A DNA stretch of 50,018 nucleotides from NCBI GenBank assembly GCA_011523305.1, contig WTHB01000128.1:1-50018 (forward strand), read 5' to 3'. Position 1 is the first letter of the stretch, and each line of letters opens with the position of its first letter. Positions 1 through 7,634 of the stretch are shown one piece after another. A model generated the notes under the pieces. The model saw only the letters and a program-made list of their open reading frames with translations. It searched no databases and was not told the DNA's origin. The position numbers were made by a program, and so were the translations under genes. The stretch is from Planctomycetaceae bacterium. Lineage in GTDB: Bacteria > Planctomycetota > Planctomycetia > Pirellulales > UBA1268.

Positions 1-165
1 AAGAAGAAGGTCGCCAAGAAGAAGGTCGCCAAGAAGAAGGTGGCTAAGAAGAAGGCCGCCAAGAAGAAGGTGGCTAAGAAGAAGGTCGCCAAGAAGAAGG
101 TGGCTAAGAAGAAGGCCGCCAAGAAGAAGGTCGCCAAGAAGAAGAGAGTTGCCAAGAAGAAGGGC
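1..165 (+). repeat. 15-bp tandem coding repeat (KKKVA) with 60-bp higher-order period
   Basis: Eleven consecutive units based on AAGAAGAAGGTCGCC encode KKKVA or KKKAA. Bases 1-60 and 61-120 are nearly the same and differ only where a GTCGCC unit alternates with GTGGCT, so there is a 60-bp period on top of the 15-bp one. The regularity breaks near the end, where an extra Arg codon enters (KKKRVA). This suggests recent expansion by slippage or unequal recombination. Confidence 0.9.
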
Positions 166-174
166 CACGCCTGA
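1..174 (+). CDS. Lysine-rich KKKVA-repeat protein, C-terminal end (partial)
   Basis: Only the 3' end is in the window: frame 1 is open from base 1 to a TGA at 172-174. The 57 residues are almost entirely repeats of K-K-K-V/A-A, ending K-K-K-G-H-A. Such tails are typical of bacterial histone H1-like (Hc1-type) and other nucleoid-associated proteins, where they bind DNA through charge alone. The folded N-terminal part lies outside the window, so the specific family cannot be stated; a ribosomal or nucleoid protein with a basic tail is also possible. A strong hairpin at 292-334 probably ends its transcript. Confidence 0.75.
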   Translation, partial: KKKVAKKKVAKKKVAKKKAAKKKVAKKKVAKKKVAKKKAAKKKVAKKKRVAKKKGHA

Positions 175-291
175 TCCGTCTTCGGCGTGGCTTGCGGCGG
201 TTGGCGAACAAACGGCGTTCTTCCTAGGGTTTCTACGACCTCAGTGAAGATGGCCGCAATCGCTGCAACCATGCCGCTGTTCTGACGAGAA

Positions 292-334
292 AGGCCGGCC
301 CGGGCTCTTGGGCGCCCGGGCCGGCCTCATTTTT
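292..334 (+). terminator. Intrinsic terminator after the lysine-rich gene
   Basis: A 14-bp perfect inverted repeat (292-305 with 314-327, arms based on GGCCGGCCCGGGC) encloses an 8-base loop and is followed by CATTTTT. It lies about 120 bp after the stop of the lysine-rich gene and before the methyltransferase gene. Confidence 0.8.
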
Positions 335-383
335 GCCTGGGCCATGCGGCAGCAGCCTGCCATCTCGTTGACACCACAATCTG

Positions 384-1466
384 ATGCCTCCACCGGCTCC
401 CCTTCGCAGCAGCAATCCGCCGCACCTGACGCAGAGTCGGTTTCTCCTCATCGCCTGCCATGGCGGTGCCGAACCGGCCCTCCAGCGGCGACAGCAACGC
501 TGGTTTCCAGCCTGGCAGCAGACAGCCTGGCGGCGGGGAGTGGTCTCATTCCGCCTCCCGGACACCACGCTCCACGAGCCCGCCTGGCGAGACAGGGCCG
601 TACCCGCCGAAGTGGCTGACCGACTCGTGTTTGGTCAAACCATGGTTCGCTGTCTGGGACAAGTCACCGGCAGCACCATGACTGAACGGGTGACCGCAGC
701 TGTCGAGCGGACCGCCGTCACCTCGTTTGCGGACGTTCATGTCTGGAACCGCGACCCGCGGCTGGACGGTGACCCCGAAGCGATTCGTGATGCCTTGGCT
801 CAAGCCCACGGCGTACCCGCTCAGTCCACTGCCCCAGGTGCCGGCAGTCGCGTGCTCGACTGCATCGTTGACACCGCCGACCGCTGGTGGATCGGCTGGC
901 ATCAACTGCAGGAAGCAGCCGATCACTGGCCTGGCGGACGCTACCCGGGCCACCTGCCTCCGGATGCAGTCTCCCGCGCCTGGCTAAAACTGGATGAGGC
1001 GATCAGTCGGTTTGATCTGACATTCACGCCGGGCCAACAGGCCTGTGAGTTCGGCGCTTCTCCCGGCGGAGCGTGTCAGCGGTTGCTGGCAGCCGGCCTG
1101 CAAGTGATCGGGGTCGATCCAGCCACAATCGATTGCCGTGTGACGGACCATCCGCAGTTCACCCACTGGCAGAAGCGGGCTCGGGATGTGCGGCTGAAGG
1201 ACCTCCGTGGCTGTGACTGGCTCGTCACCGACATGAACATCGACCCCACCAGCACGATGGCAGCCCTTGAACGCGTGCTGGCGACACCTGGACGCCGACC
1301 ACAGGGCGTGATTGCCACCCTCAAACTTCCGGACTGGTCACGGGCCGAAGCCCTCGATGACTGGCTGGCCCGCTTTGCCACCTGGGGCTACCAGACCCGG
1401 GTGCGTCAGCTCGCCACCGGTGGCCGTGAAGTCTGCCTGGTCGCCAGGCTGGCATCAGGACGGTAG
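384..1466 (+). CDS. rlmM: RlmM-like 23S rRNA 2'-O-ribose methyltransferase
   Basis: This 360-residue protein looks like a SAM-dependent RrmJ/FtsJ-fold methyltransferase of the RlmM type (COG2933), which modifies C2498 of 23S rRNA in E. coli. The SAM-binding loop FGASPGG is at 223-229. The K-D-K-E catalytic tetrad can be placed at K202 (SRAWLKLDEA), D283 (VTDMN), K314 (TLKLP) and E349. The first 100 residues (FLLIACHGGAE onward) correspond to the N-terminal RNA-binding part of the family. The start is ATG 384; no clear Shine-Dalgarno is visible. It is convergent with birA. The exact target base is inferred from E. coli. Confidence 0.8.
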   Translation: MPPPAPLRSSNPPHLTQSRFLLIACHGGAEPALQRRQQRWFPAWQQTAWRRGVVSFRLPDTTLHEPAWRDRAVPAEVADRLVFGQTMVRCLGQVTGSTMTERVTAAVERTAVTSFADVHVWNRDPRLDGDPEAIRDALAQAHGVPAQSTAPGAGSRVLDCIVDTADRWWIGWHQLQEAADHWPGGRYPGHLPPDAVSRAWLKLDEAISRFDLTFTPGQQACEFGASPGGACQRLLAAGLQVIGVDPATIDCRVTDHPQFTHWQKRARDVRLKDLRGCDWLVTDMNIDPTSTMAALERVLATPGRRPQGVIATLKLPDWSRAEALDDWLARFATWGYQTRVRQLATGGREVCLVARLASGR

Positions 1467-1487
1467 CGACGCGTTGCGGCATCGTTT

Positions 1488-2336
1488 TCAGTCAGCCGCG
1501 GTCCAGATCATCGCCGGATCAGTTAGGCTGCCGGCGATCACTGCCTGCAATCCCTCTGCCGTCTCTACCAACAGCCGACCGTCCTCATCGATCCCCCGGC
1601 AGAGCCCGTTGAGCCGTGCTGTCTGCCGGCGAGCCACCGCAGGCGAGAGCCCGGCCACCGGTTCAGCCAAGACATCAAACAGCTGCACCGTGTGGCCCGT
1701 GAGGCTGCAGACTGCTCGATAGCGACGCACCACGTCGGCACGACCCACCGGTGTCACCACCTCGGCAATCGTGGCGAGCAGCCGGGGAACGAGCACCGCC
1801 AACAGGTTTCGGTGGGGTAGCGACTGCCCCGTGGCATCAGGCATGGTTGTCATCCGATCTGCCAGCCCAGCTGGTGCAGCTGCCGCGGACCCGGTTGTGT
1901 TCATCCCGATGCCGATAAGCACCCGCTGGGTGGTGGTCGCCTCGACGAGGATTCCCGCGAGTTTGCGTCCATGAAGTTCAATGTCGTTTGGCCACCGCAC
2001 CGCTGGGCTGAGGGTGGGCAACAGGGCATGCAACGTCTCGACCACGGCGAGTCCGCAGGCCGGGGCCCAAAGTGGCACCGGCCCGGTCGCTGCGGACGCA
2101 CCACTTTCCAGCACGAGCGTCATCGCCAGACTGCCCGGCGGCTGCCACCAGGACGCTCCCCGCCGACCACGCCCAGCCTGCTGCCGCGTCGCCAGCACAA
2201 GTGCCGGCAGCGGTACCGAGCCGGCGGCTGCCAGTTCCCGCCCGCGATCCATGGTCGAGCCAAGGGTGCCGTGGCATTCAATAGTCGCCACCTCCGGAAG
2301 CGCTCGGAGATCGGCCAGATCGTGAGCAGAGAGCAT
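1488..2336 (-). CDS. birA: Biotin--[acetyl-CoA-carboxylase] ligase, BirA catalytic type
   Basis: The protein activates biotin to biotinyl-AMP and transfers it to the lysine of biotin carboxyl carrier protein. Family motifs are in order: GRGRRG (55-60), RWPND (114-118), KLAGILVE (125-132) and GIGMN (142-146). The usual Lys before WPND is Arg. There is no N-terminal helix-turn-helix, so this is a class I ligase without repressor function. I chose ATG 2336 (282 aa) because a GAGGA sits just upstream; ATG 2351 is also possible. The open frame runs further upstream to 2525, but that stretch looks non-coding. Confidence 0.9.
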   Translation of the reverse strand: MLSAHDLADLRALPEVATIECHGTLGSTMDRGRELAAAGSVPLPALVLATRQQAGRGRRGASWWQPPGSLAMTLVLESGASAATGPVPLWAPACGLAVVETLHALLPTLSPAVRWPNDIELHGRKLAGILVEATTTQRVLIGIGMNTTGSAAAAPAGLADRMTTMPDATGQSLPHRNLLAVLVPRLLATIAEVVTPVGRADVVRRYRAVCSLTGHTVQLFDVLAEPVAGLSPAVARRQTARLNGLCRGIDEDGRLLVETAEGLQAVIAGSLTDPAMIWTAAD

Positions 2337-2593
2337 GGATTCCTCGAGCATGGCTCGAAACAGAAGCAGCGGTGGGCACGCACCCCAGAGCCTACTCGGC
2401 ACGAGCGAGGAGGCAGGGAGGCTGGGGGGACCAGGTCGATTGAACGTGATCTGCCCGGCGTCGGCAAGGTCGCCATGGGCCGGCGACCTTGACCGCACAA
2501 GTCGCGGCGCGGTACCCCCCGCCACAACTGGGGCGTTATCCGGGCATCACCGGGTGGCCCCGGTCTGTCCTCAGAGCATGGGTCCGCGACCGC

Positions 2594-3826
2594 GTGCGAG
2601 TTCTCGCTTCTCTCCTGCTGGCGGTGCCCGTCTTCCTGCTCGGTCTGACAGGAAGGGAACAGCTCGCTGCGCAGACGGTCCAACTGCCTCCCCCGGCAGC
2701 ATCGTCGCTCGATCGAATCGCCCAGTCGCAGGCCTCACCCTACGGCTATCCGCTCTCGCCACCGCCACCAGCCTGGGATCCCTACGGCCCGCAGGCGAGC
2801 CAGATCTATCCAGTTCCGGCAACCAATCCGACGCCCACCTGGGCCACCTCGGCTGTCACCGGCCAGCCGGGGTACCCCGGCTATTCCACGGCACCACCGC
2901 CGATCGTTCCGAGCAATCCAGCGCCGACCATGCCGGCGAGTTATCCCCAGCCACCAACCCAGCAGAGTGAGTGGTTCCAGCAGACCTACCAGCAGACCCT
3001 GCGGATTTATCAGGGAGCCCGGGGCAGTTGGACCTACCTGCTGGGCAACGGGCAGGGAACCCGCGTGGCGGTCAACGAGCTCGACACCTCAGCCACCTTC
3101 GCCCTGCCATTCTTCATGAACTCGCAGGCGAACCTCAATCATGCCCCGCTGCTGATCACACCCGGCTTTGGGCTGCAACTCTGGCAAGGTCCTGGCCCAT
3201 CTGCTCCCGGGGATGCTGAATTGCCGCCCAACACTTACGACGTCTTCCTCGACACAGCCTGGAACCCACAGTTCACGCCGCTGTTCGGCGCTGAACTTGG
3301 GGTGCGGGTCGGCTTCTTCACCAACTGGGATGTTTTCGTCACCGACAGCTGGCGTGTGATGGGCCGGGCGATCGGTACCCTGCGGATGACCCCGACCTTT
3401 CAGGGCAAACTCGGGGTGATTTACCTCGACCGAAATCAGGTGAAATTGCTGCCAGCGGTCGGCTTCACCTGGACACCAAATGACACCTCACGATTCGACA
3501 TCTTCTTTCCAGCACCCCGCGCCGCCTGGAAGTTTGGCCAGACGGGCCGGCATGCCTGGTGGGGCTACATGGCCGGAGAATATGGCGGTGGCGCCTGGAC
3601 CTTTCGACGCAGTAACGGAGGGATGATCACCCCTTTCGATTACAATGACATCCGAATCTCACTTGGTACCGAGTGGACCCCACTGGCCCCGACCGGTCTG
3701 GCTGGCAACTTTGAGATTGGCTACGTCTTCTACCGTCAACTCTTCTACGTGAACGGACCGACGGGATTTCAGCAACTTGTCGACCTCCCCAGCACAATAA
3801 TGTTCCGGCTGGGGCTGGCCTACTGA
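2594..3826 (+). CDS. Outer-membrane beta-barrel-type protein, paralogue A
   Basis: A 410-residue exported protein of unknown function. No ATG fits the 5' end. GTG 2594 gives a clean signal peptide (RVLASLLLAVPVFLLG, then AAQ), and TTG 2489 would put 35 unlikely residues in front of it. After the signal comes a Pro/Tyr-rich segment of about 120 residues, then a C-terminal region of alternating aromatic and Gly-rich strands ending in an aromatic residue, typical of beta-barrels. The C-terminal 260 residues are clearly related to the next gene: both share GVIYLDR, WTP-D-RF, a FP-PR-AW motif and AGE-GG-W-RR. This may be the DUF6268-type family, but I cannot confirm that. A 14-bp gap to the next gene suggests an operon. 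Confidence 0.75.
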   Translation: MRVLASLLLAVPVFLLGLTGREQLAAQTVQLPPPAASSLDRIAQSQASPYGYPLSPPPPAWDPYGPQASQIYPVPATNPTPTWATSAVTGQPGYPGYSTAPPPIVPSNPAPTMPASYPQPPTQQSEWFQQTYQQTLRIYQGARGSWTYLLGNGQGTRVAVNELDTSATFALPFFMNSQANLNHAPLLITPGFGLQLWQGPGPSAPGDAELPPNTYDVFLDTAWNPQFTPLFGAELGVRVGFFTNWDVFVTDSWRVMGRAIGTLRMTPTFQGKLGVIYLDRNQVKLLPAVGFTWTPNDTSRFDIFFPAPRAAWKFGQTGRHAWWGYMAGEYGGGAWTFRRSNGGMITPFDYNDIRISLGTEWTPLAPTGLAGNFEIGYVFYRQLFYVNGPTGFQQLVDLPSTIMFRLGLAY

Positions 3827-3840
3827 TATCGGAGCTGGCC

Positions 3841-4914
3841 ATGCCGACCCGCAGCTCCCACCACCTATTTTGGCACCACCTGGTGTTGTCCCTGCTGCTG
3901 GCGACCGCCTGCCTGCTGCCAAGGCACCTCTGGGCTGACGCCGACCAGATCATCCCCCTGCCGGCCCTTGAGCCGGTCGACGAGACCTTCTTCGAACGCA
4001 TTCGTCTGGCTGCTTTTGGTGATCCGCAGGATCTCACTGAGCCGCTGCTGCCGGATGACGTGGCCCCGCCCGGTCAGCCGCGACAAGAGAATGAACCACC
4101 CGGCCGGAAACTCCCGCCCGGGGCCAAGCCGGGAGCTCTCCAACAGGTCATCTTCACGGCCACCGAACTCCCGCGGCTCGGCACGAGCGGACTCGGACTG
4201 GCCACCCTCGACATGAGTCTGACGATCGGCATGCCGGCCCCGACAGTCGACTCACCGCTGCTGGTCACCCCGGGCTTTGGCTGGACGTTTGTCGATGAGG
4301 CCAGCGGGCCAATGGACCCTGGCCTGCCGGCAACGCTTTATGAGTCGTGGATTCAGGCCCGCTGGATGCGGAAAGTCGGTGACCGGCTCGGCGTCGATCT
4401 GGCGGTCGCCCCCGGCTGGTACAGCGATTTTGTCAACGACACCGCCCAGGCCTTTCGTATCACGGGCCATGGCTTTGGCGCCTGGGAAGCCACCGCGGAC
4501 CTGCGGGTAGTGGCAGGGGTGATCTACCTCGACCGTTACGACGTCAACCTGCTGCCAGCCGGCGGCTTGCTCTGGACACCGAGTGATGACCGCCGGTTCG
4601 AACTGATCTTCCCCCGTCCGCGGCTTGCCTGGCGAATCAAGGAGACCACGCGGGCTGCGCAATGGATCTACCTTGCCGGTGAGTTTGGGGGGAATCAGTG
4701 GGCGGTCCGCCGCGATTCAGGCGCCGATGACATTGTCGTCTATCACGACTACCGACTGCTCGCTGGTTGGGAACGCCGGCCGGCCGACCTCGGCATCAGC
4801 TGGCGACTGGAAACCGGCTGGGTCACGGGCCGGCTGGTTGAATACTACGTCACCGACACCGCCGACTATCGGCCGAGCGACACATTCCTAGTGCGGGCAG
4901 GGGTGTGGTACTAG
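3841..4914 (+). CDS. Outer-membrane beta-barrel-type protein, paralogue B
   Basis: A 357-residue exported protein starting at ATG 3841 behind a GGAG at 3830-3833. A signal peptide covers about residues 1-31 (HLVLSLLLATACLLP region, cleavage near LWA). A linker of about 80 residues contains a Pro/Gly/Lys-rich patch. The barrel-like C-terminal region aligns with the upstream gene throughout: both have LLVTPGFG or LLITPGFG, GVIYLDR, LLPA-G, WTPSD or WTPND, and AGEFGG or AGEYGG. It ends in WY, compatible with BAM-dependent outer-membrane insertion. It lacks the long Pro-rich region of paralogue A. Function unknown. Confidence 0.78.
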   Translation: MPTRSSHHLFWHHLVLSLLLATACLLPRHLWADADQIIPLPALEPVDETFFERIRLAAFGDPQDLTEPLLPDDVAPPGQPRQENEPPGRKLPPGAKPGALQQVIFTATELPRLGTSGLGLATLDMSLTIGMPAPTVDSPLLVTPGFGWTFVDEASGPMDPGLPATLYESWIQARWMRKVGDRLGVDLAVAPGWYSDFVNDTAQAFRITGHGFGAWEATADLRVVAGVIYLDRYDVNLLPAGGLLWTPSDDRRFELIFPRPRLAWRIKETTRAAQWIYLAGEFGGNQWAVRRDSGADDIVVYHDYRLLAGWERRPADLGISWRLETGWVTGRLVEYYVTDTADYRPSDTFLVRAGVWY

Positions 4915-4921
4915 TTTTCGC

Positions 4922-4950
4922 GCGGCGGGGCCTTCCATGGCCCCCGCCGC
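4922..4950 (+). terminator. Hairpin terminator after the beta-barrel pair
   Basis: GC-rich inverted repeat directly after the stop of the second barrel gene: GCGGCGGGGCC pairs with GGCCCCCGCCGC across a 6-base loop, with one bulged base. The run of T after it is minimal, as in several other hairpins in this window, so termination is inferred from position. Confidence 0.55.
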
Positions 4951-5111
4951 TTGCGCCAGCCGCGACATCGCTGCGGGCTGCGATGGAACTCCCCCACACG
5001 GTCCCCGTCCCGCGCACGCTCCCAACACCGAGACGACCACCATTTGGTACGATGCCGATCATCAGAACCAAGTCGGCGTGTTCCCCGCACACCCCCTCGG
5101 AGACAGTCAGC

Positions 5112-5486
5112 ATGAGTGAGGCGACCGTCCGTGGCGTCATCCACCTGATCGAAGAAACAAAAACCTACGGCCAGAAGGGCTTTCGCAAGCGTCTGGTCGT
5201 CCTGGAACAGACCACCGGCGGTGGCTTCACCAACTACATCCCCGTTGAATTCATCAAAGACGGCTGTGATGCAGTGGATGACCTCAACATGGGAGACGAC
5301 GTCGAAGTAACCTACCGTCTCAGTGGCCGCCGCTGGCAGCGGGACCCCAGCAGTGAAGCAAAATACTTCCTCTCGGCCGAAGCCCTGAACTTCCGGGTCC
5401 TCTCCGGCGGTGGGAGCGGTCAGGCTGGTCAGATCGACCCGCATCAGGCATTGGCCGAAGCCGCCGAAGATGACATCCCCTTCTGA
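5112..5486 (+). CDS. DUF3127-type small OB-fold-like protein with SSB-like C-terminal tail
   Basis: A 124-residue protein starting at ATG 5112 (MSEATVRGVIHLIEETKTYG); the open frame begins earlier, but homology-like sequence starts here. Residues 5-85 match the DUF3127 pattern: ETKTYG-KGFRKR near the start, then F-K-DGCDAVDDLNMGDDVEV. The family is thought to have an OB-like fold and is sometimes associated with single-stranded DNA binding. After a Gly/Gln-rich linker the protein ends EDDIPF, matching the acidic-Pro-Phe tip of bacterial SSB that recruits repair and replication proteins. The gene overlaps the pseudouridine synthase gene by 17 bp. Confidence 0.8.
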   Translation: MSEATVRGVIHLIEETKTYGQKGFRKRLVVLEQTTGGGFTNYIPVEFIKDGCDAVDDLNMGDDVEVTYRLSGRRWQRDPSSEAKYFLSAEALNFRVLSGGGSGQAGQIDPHQALAEAAEDDIPF

Positions 5487-6144
5487 CGAACGTGGGCCGC
5501 CCCCGGCGGCTCCCACCGGGGGTGAGGTCACAGTCGTCTATCAGGACACCAGGCTGCTTGTCCTCGACAAACCCTCAGGCCTGCTCGCTGTCCCGGGCCG
5601 CGGCCCGCACCTGCAAGACTGCCTCACCAGCCGCGTGCAGGCTGTCTTTCCGGACGCCCGGGTCGTGCACCGACTCGACCGTGACACCTCGGGGCTGATG
5701 CTGATGGCCCGCGACGCTGATGCCCAGCGGCACGTGAGCCGCCAGTTCGAACAGCGGCAGGTGCACAAGGTCTACGAGTGCATCGTCTGGGGCGTTCCGC
5801 CAGCCGCAGCCGGCCGCATTGACCTGCCGATCGGCCGCGACCCCGACCATCCGCCGCGATACCGGATCGACCATGTCCACGGCCGGTCCTCCCAAACCGA
5901 CTGGCACATGAACGAGCCACTGGGTGACCGGGCCCGGCTGGTCGTCGAGCCGATCACGGGACGGTCGCACCAGATCAGGCTGCATCTGGCCGCCAGTGGC
6001 TATGCGATCCTCGGTGATCCGCTCTACGCCAACGCCGCCGCCCTGGCCGCTGCAACACGGCTCTTGTTGCACGCCCGCGCGTTGCAGGTCGCCCACCCCA
6101 GCGACGGCCGTAGCGTCTCGTGGCAATCAGCCTGCCCGTTTTGA
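5470..6144 (+). CDS. RluA-family pseudouridine synthase
   Basis: The 224-residue protein converts uridine to pseudouridine in rRNA or tRNA. The catalytic motif HRLDRDTSG is at 67-75 with the nucleophilic Asp at 70. LDKPSGLLAVPG (32-43) and RSHQIRLHL near residue 165-173 are standard family signatures. There is no N-terminal S4 domain, which resembles RluA or RluF-like single-domain enzymes more than RluC/D. ATG 5470 lies inside the preceding gene (17-bp overlap), suggesting translational coupling. The target nucleotide cannot be told from sequence alone. Confidence 0.9.
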   Translation: MTSPSDERGPPPAAPTGGEVTVVYQDTRLLVLDKPSGLLAVPGRGPHLQDCLTSRVQAVFPDARVVHRLDRDTSGLMLMARDADAQRHVSRQFEQRQVHKVYECIVWGVPPAAAGRIDLPIGRDPDHPPRYRIDHVHGRSSQTDWHMNEPLGDRARLVVEPITGRSHQIRLHLAASGYAILGDPLYANAAALAAATRLLLHARALQVAHPSDGRSVSWQSACPF

Positions 6145-6183
6145 ATGGCTCGCTGGGAACCTCGCTGAGGCCACCGCCAGGGC

Positions 6184-6957
6184 TCACACGACCAGAAAAC
6201 GGCGAACCGCCTCGAGGAACGCCGCTGGCTGTTCGGCATGGACCCAGTGACCGGCACCGATGATCGACTCAATCGTGGCCGCCGGAAAAAGCTGGTGGAT
6301 CACCGGCTCGTGCTCGGGTTTGATGAACAGCGACCGGTTCCCCCGCAGGAACAGGGTTGGCCCGAAAAACGGTGCTGCGTTCGCTGCATCCGGCCAGCCG
6401 AGGATCGTGTCGAACTGCCGTTCGATGGCATCAAGGTTCGCTGTCCACGCCAACCCCTCGGGCCGGCTGACAATGTTCGTCACCAGAAACCCCCGCACCA
6501 CAGGATCAACAATGGCCTCGGCCAACGCTGCCTCAACATCACTGCGCCGGGCGCAGCCAGCCAGCGGCACCCGCTGCATGGCGTGGACATACCCAATCGG
6601 CGTGCCCCGGGAGCGGGCCGGAGGAATGTCGACGACCAGCAGCCGTTCGACCAGGTCAGCCCGGGTGAGGGCCAGAAGCATCGCCACCTTGCCCCCCATG
6701 CTGTGACCGATGAGCGTCGCCGGGCCACCCACCTGCCGTTCGATGAAACTGGCCACATCAGCCGCCATTGCAGGATAATCATGACGATCATCCCAGGGGC
6801 TCTCCCCATGATTCCGCAAGTCGACCGTAAACACCTGAAACGCTTCAGCCAGGTGGCGGGCAATCGCCGACCAATTTCGCTTGGAGCCGAACAGACCATG
6901 CAGAATCACGACCGGCCGACCGGCCCCGTAGGCATTGAACGCAAGATCAACCGTCAC
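6184..6957 (-). CDS. Alpha/beta-hydrolase fold esterase, YbfF-like
   Basis: A 257-residue alpha/beta hydrolase resembling E. coli YbfF acyl-CoA/ester hydrolases. The oxyanion HG motif (HGLFGS) is near residue 20, the nucleophile elbow GHSMGG at 84-89 (Ser86), and the catalytic His in GAGHWVH near 237. DLRNHGES is characteristic of the group. I start it at GTG 6957 because GGGAGG sits six bases upstream; upstream ATG 7011 is in frame but adds 18 residues with no family likeness. The substrate is unknown. Confidence 0.85.
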   Translation of the reverse strand: MTVDLAFNAYGAGRPVVILHGLFGSKRNWSAIARHLAEAFQVFTVDLRNHGESPWDDRHDYPAMAADVASFIERQVGGPATLIGHSMGGKVAMLLALTRADLVERLLVVDIPPARSRGTPIGYVHAMQRVPLAGCARRSDVEAALAEAIVDPVVRGFLVTNIVSRPEGLAWTANLDAIERQFDTILGWPDAANAAPFFGPTLFLRGNRSLFIKPEHEPVIHQLFPAATIESIIGAGHWVHAEQPAAFLEAVRRFLVV

Positions 6958-7121
6958 CCTGAACCTCCCAACCGCTCCTGTGGCATGCTGTGCTTGCTTC
7001 AAGTTTCGCATACTCTGTCCCAAAACTGCAGAGGGTCGACCACACTGGCTTCCTCGTCCGGTTTTCTTGGGGACACCCCCGGCAGCTCACGCCCCCGGGC
7101 TGACAGACTGAAAGGATGCCC

Positions 7122-7571
7122 ATGCGAGCTGTGATTCAGCGAGTCAGCCAGGCAACCGTCAGCATTGACGGGATGCCATCTGCCAGCATCGGCCCCGGCC
7201 TGCTAGTGCTTCTCGGTGTTGAAGTGGGCGACACAGCGGCCGACGTCGAATGGCTGGCAGGCAAGACGGTGCAGCTGCGGATTTTTCCAGACGCCGACGG
7301 CAAGATGAACCGGGACGTCCGGGCGATTGCCGGCGAACTGCTGGTCGTCAGCCAGTTCACGCTCTTGGGCGATGCCCGCAAGGGGAACCGCCCCAGTTTC
7401 ATGCAGGCCGCTCGACCAGACGAGGCGATCCCACTCTATGAAGCCTTTCTGCAGGCCCTCGACGTCCGCACCGGCAGGCCTCCGCAGCGGGGCGTCTTTG
7501 CTGCCGACATGCAGGTCAGTCTCATCAACGACGGTCCGGTGACCATCCTGCTGGACTCGCGGGAGGCGTGA
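7122..7571 (+). CDS. dtd: D-aminoacyl-tRNA deacylase
   Basis: A 149-residue DTD enzyme that hydrolyses D-amino acids from tRNA, preventing their entry into protein. The two active-site signatures are visible: SQFTL near residue 78 and the cis-Pro motif GPVT in NDGPVTILLDS near the C terminus. The typical N terminus MRAVIQRVSQATV sets the start at ATG 7122, with AAAGGA upstream; the ATG two codons earlier is also in frame. Length matches the family (about 145-150). Confidence 0.95.
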   Translation: MRAVIQRVSQATVSIDGMPSASIGPGLLVLLGVEVGDTAADVEWLAGKTVQLRIFPDADGKMNRDVRAIAGELLVVSQFTLLGDARKGNRPSFMQAARPDEAIPLYEAFLQALDVRTGRPPQRGVFAADMQVSLINDGPVTILLDSREA

Positions 7572-7634
7572 CCGCCTCCGCCAAGCGGTGCTGGCCATCA
7601 GCAGCGGTGCTTCCCGCTGCATGAGGCTACCGAG

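Noticed and set aside
2489-2593. TTG start for the first beta-barrel gene
   Set aside because: It would place 35 residues before a clear signal peptide; GTG 2594 fits the export signal better.
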